Source: Bradyrhizobium_A sp052115025 (lineage in GTDB: Bacteria > Pseudomonadota > Alphaproteobacteria > Rhizobiales > Xanthobacteraceae). From it: DNA of 64,000 nucleotides. Position numbers and translations under genes: made by a program. The notes below the pieces were generated by a model. It saw only the letters and a list, made by a program, of their open reading frames with translations. It was not told where the DNA came from and searched no databases. The stretch is from contig NZ_JBFRFW010000004.1 of the NCBI RefSeq assembly GCF_052115025.1, forward strand, positions 248,001 through 312,000, written 5' to 3'. Of the stretch, positions 60,346-64,000 are shown one piece after another. Positions within the stretch are counted from its first letter, which is position 1. The number at the start of each line of letters is the position of its first letter.

Positions 60346-62202
60346 TTAAGTCCAGAACTTCAGCTCCTTAGCCTTATCGCCGCTGAAGTAGGACGACTGG
60401 CTTTTCCAGGGAGCGAGCAGGCCGTTCCACTGATTGAGCGTCTCATGATTTTTCGCGGCCAGCACCTGCTGAAACCGCCAGCGGTATTGATTGTAGATCG
60501 TGATGATATTGACGGCATATTGCGCGGCCGCATCCCCATCGTTCTCGATGATGACCATGTTGTCATCGTTCTGTGAGCTCGCCTTCGGCCCGAGATTGTG
60601 CGAGCCGGTGATAATCACCGGATGCTTACCCAGCGGGTCGACCACGATGACCTTGCTGTGCACGCGCACCATCCCGAGCCCCCCTGACTCCTGCTGCCAA
60701 TAATTATCCACTTGCTTGACCCACTTCTGCAGAGCGATGGCGGCCGCCTTGTCCTTGGCTTTCGCGGATGATGGGGCGTTGACCGCCGCCGGCAGAACAA
60801 TGTTGTCCTCCGCGGCCGCGTCGCTGCGCTCGAGCTTGTTCCGGTGCACGAAGATCAGCGGCGATTTGTCGGGGCCACCGGTCGGATCCTGGTTCGCAAC
60901 GCCATGAATGTAGAGCTTCTTATTCTTGGAGGAATTGTTCAGCAGATCCAGGATGTCGTTGAGGAGCGTGCCCCGGAAACCGGGATTGAAGACCAGGAAC
61001 AGAACGCCTTCCTGGGCATTCTGGATCAGGCTACGCGCATATTTGAGATCGGCATAGTCGCCATTCTTGTTGCCGTTCCCCTTCTTCGGCTTGGGCCCAA
61101 TCATCGGATTGGGCGCGAACCAGGCTGTGACCTTGCCTCCGCCCACCGGTTGACTCTGGGCGCTCGCATCGAACTTCGCCAATTCCGGCGGATAGCCGTT
61201 TCCGACCTTCACCAGTTCCTTCCACTGCGTCAGGAAACGCTGCGCAATCGCGGCGTCCCTGATGAAAACACCGTTATTCGCCTGCGTGCAGATGCCGCCA
61301 TAGGTCAGGTTGGTGCTGCCCGTCCAGACGGCGACCGGCTCCGTGGTGCTCATCGGATTCGTGAAAACAATGAACTTGTGGTGGGAGAAATGATTACCAC
61401 CGACCATGCGGTCATGAACCTCGACATGGGCTGCACGCAGCGCGGAGCGCGCCTCGGCGTTCTCGTCGAAGGGACCGCCATTCTTCTTGGGAGCAGCCCT
61501 GGCCTTGGCCTTTTTCTTTCCCACTGCCTTCTTGGCTGGCGCCTTGTGGGTCCCATCAGACAGAATAACATGCGCCCGCTGCCCGAACTTTTCAATCGCC
61601 GGGAGCACCTCCGGATCGCTCAGCTCGAACAACGATGCGTAGATGTGTGCGCCGGCCCTGCACTGTGAATCCAGCAGGTTAAGCAGGGCTCGCTTCAATT
61701 CGCCTCCGAGAAAATCGCGAACCTTGTTACTCTTTCCCGTTGGCGGATCAACGAGATCCTTCAGCGATTTCTTGTTCGACTGGAGCTGCCGTGCAACCCA
61801 CTGGGTCGAAACCACACCGCGATTGAAATAGGCCTGGATGACGGCTCCTGGCGGCGAGACCAGCGACACGGTATTGCTCCACGGGCTCTTCACGCCGGGC
61901 TTCATGCTGTCGAAGTCATCTCCACACATCGCCACGACCTGGTAGCGGACGTCGCTGTGAGTGTCGACGAGGTAGTCCGACCACATGAACTTCTGGATCG
62001 GCCAAACCGTGCTCGGCCGACTCGTACCGGCAGGTACTTTGGTGTCCGTCTCAGGGCCAACGAAGGTCTCAACCACCTGAGGCGTGCTCTCACCCGCCGG
62101 CAATCTGTACAGCGCGAATCCGAGGCATTTGTCGATTGGTTTGTCGGCGACCCAAACCACATAGGAATGATCGCAATTTGCGTAGGCCTTGATGCTGATC
62201 AT
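60346..62202 (-). CDS. Phospholipase D-like protein with two HKD motifs
   Basis: A 618-residue protein with two PLD active-site motifs: HHKFIVFTN then GSTN (near residue 272) and HSKVIVVD then GSHN (near 514), the HxK-x4-D/N-like layout of PLD superfamily enzymes. The first motif has asparagine where aspartate is usual. There is no signal peptide; the N-terminal 120 residues include WVADKPIDKCLGFALYRL and resemble no named domain. A basic KKAVGKKKAKARAAPKK stretch lies between the motifs. The gene is visibly AT-richer than its neighbours, which suggests acquisition. Start 62202 has GAGGTGGAG upstream. Substrate may be a phospholipid or nucleic acid. Confidence 0.8.
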   Translation of the reverse strand: MISIKAYANCDHSYVVWVADKPIDKCLGFALYRLPAGESTPQVVETFVGPETDTKVPAGTSRPSTVWPIQKFMWSDYLVDTHSDVRYQVVAMCGDDFDSMKPGVKSPWSNTVSLVSPPGAVIQAYFNRGVVSTQWVARQLQSNKKSLKDLVDPPTGKSNKVRDFLGGELKRALLNLLDSQCRAGAHIYASLFELSDPEVLPAIEKFGQRAHVILSDGTHKAPAKKAVGKKKAKARAAPKKNGGPFDENAEARSALRAAHVEVHDRMVGGNHFSHHKFIVFTNPMSTTEPVAVWTGSTNLTYGGICTQANNGVFIRDAAIAQRFLTQWKELVKVGNGYPPELAKFDASAQSQPVGGGKVTAWFAPNPMIGPKPKKGNGNKNGDYADLKYARSLIQNAQEGVLFLVFNPGFRGTLLNDILDLLNNSSKNKKLYIHGVANQDPTGGPDKSPLIFVHRNKLERSDAAAEDNIVLPAAVNAPSSAKAKDKAAAIALQKWVKQVDNYWQQESGGLGMVRVHSKVIVVDPLGKHPVIITGSHNLGPKASSQNDDNMVIIENDGDAAAQYAVNIITIYNQYRWRFQQVLAAKNHETLNQWNGLLAPWKSQSSYFSGDKAKELKFWT

Positions 62203-62589
62203 GCTCCACCTCGGACAAATCAAATGGTTTGAAATCTGGACGCAACAATCGCCACCCCGGCATCAGGCTGTGCGGAATTGAATGGGGCGACCGTTTCCGG
62301 CGTGACGCATCAGAAGAAGGAAAAGGAAAAGGAATATGCGTTGATCGAAGAACTGCCGAAGGGCAAGCGCTCGATAGAAAGGGAACACAATACAACGTCA
62401 AAATGCAGATACGTGTGACCCTGATCACATATCCGGTCACCACAAAATCAACCAACGCTCCTGCAGAAAAAAGCTCTTCAGTGAACGTCTATCGACGATA
62501 CACGCAATCGCCGTCTCTGAGAAGCATTGATCTCCCGTCGAATGCCCGACCCGGCCGTGCTGCACCGCACGTCGGGTCGGTGCAAGATT
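62203..62589. other. Intergenic region upstream of the phospholipase D-like gene
   Basis: A 387-base gap between the phospholipase D-like gene start and the oleate hydratase stop. It is AT-richer than average and contains a perfect CRP-type box at 62414-62429. No convincing coding frame was found. Confidence 0.5.
62414..62429. promoter_or_regulatory. CRP-type box TGTGA-N6-TCACA
   Basis: TGTGACCCTGATCACA is an exact match to the core of CRP/FNR-family binding sites. It is about 212 bases upstream of the phospholipase D-like start, farther than usual for activation of that gene, unless an unannotated leader lies between. Confidence 0.5.
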
Positions 62590-64000
62590 TCAGATCAGGC
62601 CGTACTCCTCGAGCAATCGCCCGACGATCGTCTTCTCGACATAACGCTTCGCGAACGCCGGGACGGGCAGTTTCTTGCGGTCGCGCAGGAACACGGTGGA
62701 CTTGATCAGCTCGCGCACGTCATAGACCGAGCCGAACACCTCCGGCACGCCGCGTTCGATGTCGAGCAGCTGATACACCGCTTCCATGCCGGTGCGCACC
62801 GAATACTCGGTGGTGAAGATGCAGTCACGGGTGGATTCGGCGAACTGGCCGATGAAGGCGAAATTCCTGGCGCGGTCCGGCACGACCTTGGGACGATCGG
62901 TGCCGTTGCGCGGCAGGAAGAACGCAGTGATGAAGGGCATCATGCAGGGCCGCGTGATCGCGCCCGTGGCGGCGAGCTCGTCGATCTCGCCAGGCGGCAC
63001 GCCGAGATGATAGAGCCACTCCTGCGTGATCTCCTCGCCGGTGCACTCGCGCATCGGCTTCTTGACATAGTCGCCCGGGCAGTCGGTGAACAGACCATAG
63101 AACCACACCACCGTCTGGTGATCGGGCTGCGCCTTGAAATGCGGCTGGCGGTTGACGGTCCAGCTCAGCAGCCACGACGAATCGCGCACGCTGACGATGC
63201 CGCCGGTAACGACCTTGCCGCTGCGTGTCGGCCGCCTCGCGATCTTTTCGATATAGGCGGGAATGCGCGGATCAAGTGTGGTGATCGAGGCCGACGCCCA
63301 CTGCGACTCCTCCACATGGGTGCAGAACTTGTCGGGATTGCCGAATGAAGCATCCTGCGCGGCGATGTTGCGCCACAGATGCCAGCTGCCGCCGTCGCGC
63401 ACCACGGGATCGAACTTGGCCGGCGTCCGATGGTCGCCCCACTCCGAATTCTCGACCAGCGAGCCGTTGGTGATGAAGACGAGATCGTCGTCGCCGAGGT
63501 CGACGCCTCCGGTCCGCCCCGCGTGAACCCAGTCGATCCGGCGCGCCACCTTGTGCTCAGGCTCAAGGTCGAACCGCACGTTCATGACCTTCGTGTCGAA
63601 CTGGATTTTCACACCGTGCTTGCGCAGCCAGGTGACCAGCGGCAGCACCAGGGACTCATACTGGTTGTACTTGGTGAATTTCAGTGCGCTGAAATCCGGC
63701 AAGCCGTCGATGTGGTGGATGAAGCGCTGGACATAGAGCTTCATCTCCAGCGCGCTGTGCCACTCCTCGAACGCAAACATGGTGCGCCAGTAGAGCCAGA
63801 AGTTCGAGGCGAGGAAATCCTCGCCGAACACCTCGTTGATGCGCTTGTCATGAAGCTGTTCCGGCAGGGCGAGCACGAGTTGCACCAGTTCCTTCCGCGC
63901 CCTGCGCGTCAGGGTGAAGTCCATGCCGGTGCCGGCGTCGCGCCCCCGTTCGATGGTCGCGCGCTGCAGCGAGACGTTGGGATCGTCCTTGTTCAGCCAG
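62590..64000 (-). CDS. ohyA: Oleate hydratase (MCRA family), 3' part
   Basis: The C-terminal 469 residues of an oleate hydratase; the frame is open to the edge of the window, so the N-terminal FAD-binding part lies beyond. Inside are TWLRKHGVKIQFDTKV, DDLVFITNGSLVENSEWG, LPRNGTDRPKVVPDRARNF, AFIGQFAESTRDCIFTTEYSVRTGMEAVYQLL and the usual C-terminal helices. The enzyme adds water to the double bond of unsaturated fatty acids. An ATG at 63924 exists but is internal. It lies near the phospholipase D-like gene, though the link is uncertain. Confidence 0.9.
   Translation of the reverse strand, partial: WLNKDDPNVSLQRATIERGRDAGTGMDFTLTRRARKELVQLVLALPEQLHDKRINEVFGEDFLASNFWLYWRTMFAFEEWHSALEMKLYVQRFIHHIDGLPDFSALKFTKYNQYESLVLPLVTWLRKHGVKIQFDTKVMNVRFDLEPEHKVARRIDWVHAGRTGGVDLGDDDLVFITNGSLVENSEWGDHRTPAKFDPVVRDGGSWHLWRNIAAQDASFGNPDKFCTHVEESQWASASITTLDPRIPAYIEKIARRPTRSGKVVTGGIVSVRDSSWLLSWTVNRQPHFKAQPDHQTVVWFYGLFTDCPGDYVKKPMRECTGEEITQEWLYHLGVPPGEIDELAATGAITRPCMMPFITAFFLPRNGTDRPKVVPDRARNFAFIGQFAESTRDCIFTTEYSVRTGMEAVYQLLDIERGVPEVFGSVYDVRELIKSTVFLRDRKKLPVPAFAKRYVEKTIVGRLLEEYGLI

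Noticed and set aside
1..64000. tRNA, rRNA, riboswitch, insertion sequence, attachment site or CRISPR array
   Set aside because: No cloverleaf, conserved ribosomal segment, terminal inverted repeat with transposase, integrase, or regularly spaced repeat array was found by reading both strands.

Overview
This 64 kb window is dense, high-GC chromosomal DNA whose gene content fits an alphaproteobacterium of the Bradyrhizobium/Rhodopseudomonas group. The pointers are a che operon led by a STAS protein, several c-di-GMP enzymes, FNR/FixK-type boxes upstream of low-oxygen stress-type genes, DUF6894 and DUF3775 proteins, IclR-controlled aromatic catabolism, and a TpsA-like N-terminus with Ala/Gln-rich repeats typical of that group. 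Genus is an inference from family content; no rRNA or tRNA gene is present to test it. I saw no insertion sequence, prophage or CRISPR array.

Layout. (1) 1-7 kb: an ABM-type monooxygenase, three DJ-1/PfpI proteins (two fused to AraC domains), a di-heme peroxidase, membrane proteins and a small cupredoxin. (2) 7-14.5 kb: a HAMP-PAS-GGDEF-EAL protein, a GNAT acetyltransferase, a lipoprotein, an exported cupin, and a MATE exporter divergent from a MocR-type regulator. (3) 14.5-24.2 kb: a minus-strand chemotaxis operon reading STAS, cheY, cheA, cheW, MCP, cheW, cheR, cheB, then a soluble double-module MCP-like protein. (4) 24.5-31.5 kb: signalling genes: HD-GYP response regulator, a TpsA-like remnant, a coupled PAS receptor/small protein/GGDEF-EAL set, and a PAS-PAS-HTH protein. 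(5) 31.5-33.8 kb and 41.9-43.6 kb: small stress-type genes (Nudix, DUF6894, DUF3775, CBS-BON, phosphoribosyltransferase, host-attachment/baeRF12) with four FNR/FixK-like palindromes. (6) 33.8-41.9 kb: an aromatic catabolic cluster (extradiol-type VOC enzyme, IclR, P450, solute-binding protein, MDR oxidoreductase, flavin hydroxylase, FAH hydrolase). (7) 43.6-48.3 kb: a second IclR cluster (cupin, alpha/beta hydrolase, aspartate dehydrogenase-like, MFS). (8) 48.3-60.3 kb: a ten-gene minus-strand operon joining a ribose-type ABC importer to hydroxyquinol 1,2-dioxygenase and maleylacetate reductase, with a divergent LacI regulator. (9) 60.3-64 kb: a lone, AT-richer phospholipase D-like gene and the 3' part of an oleate hydratase gene that runs off the window.

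Functionally the window combines signal transduction (chemotaxis plus c-di-GMP turnover) with three separately regulated catabolic modules. The most informative unannotated signals are in the intergenic DNA: four FNR/FixK boxes, two GTTCAT palindromes around the second IclR cluster, a TTGTCCG repeat array between the divergent aromatic operons, ACACGTTT repeats before the hydroxyquinol operon, a perfect CRP-type box upstream of the phospholipase D-like gene, and an inverted repeat overlapping the start of the MocR regulator. Coordinates of starts were chosen by ribosome-binding site, domain boundary and neighbour spacing; promoter and operator calls are by eye.
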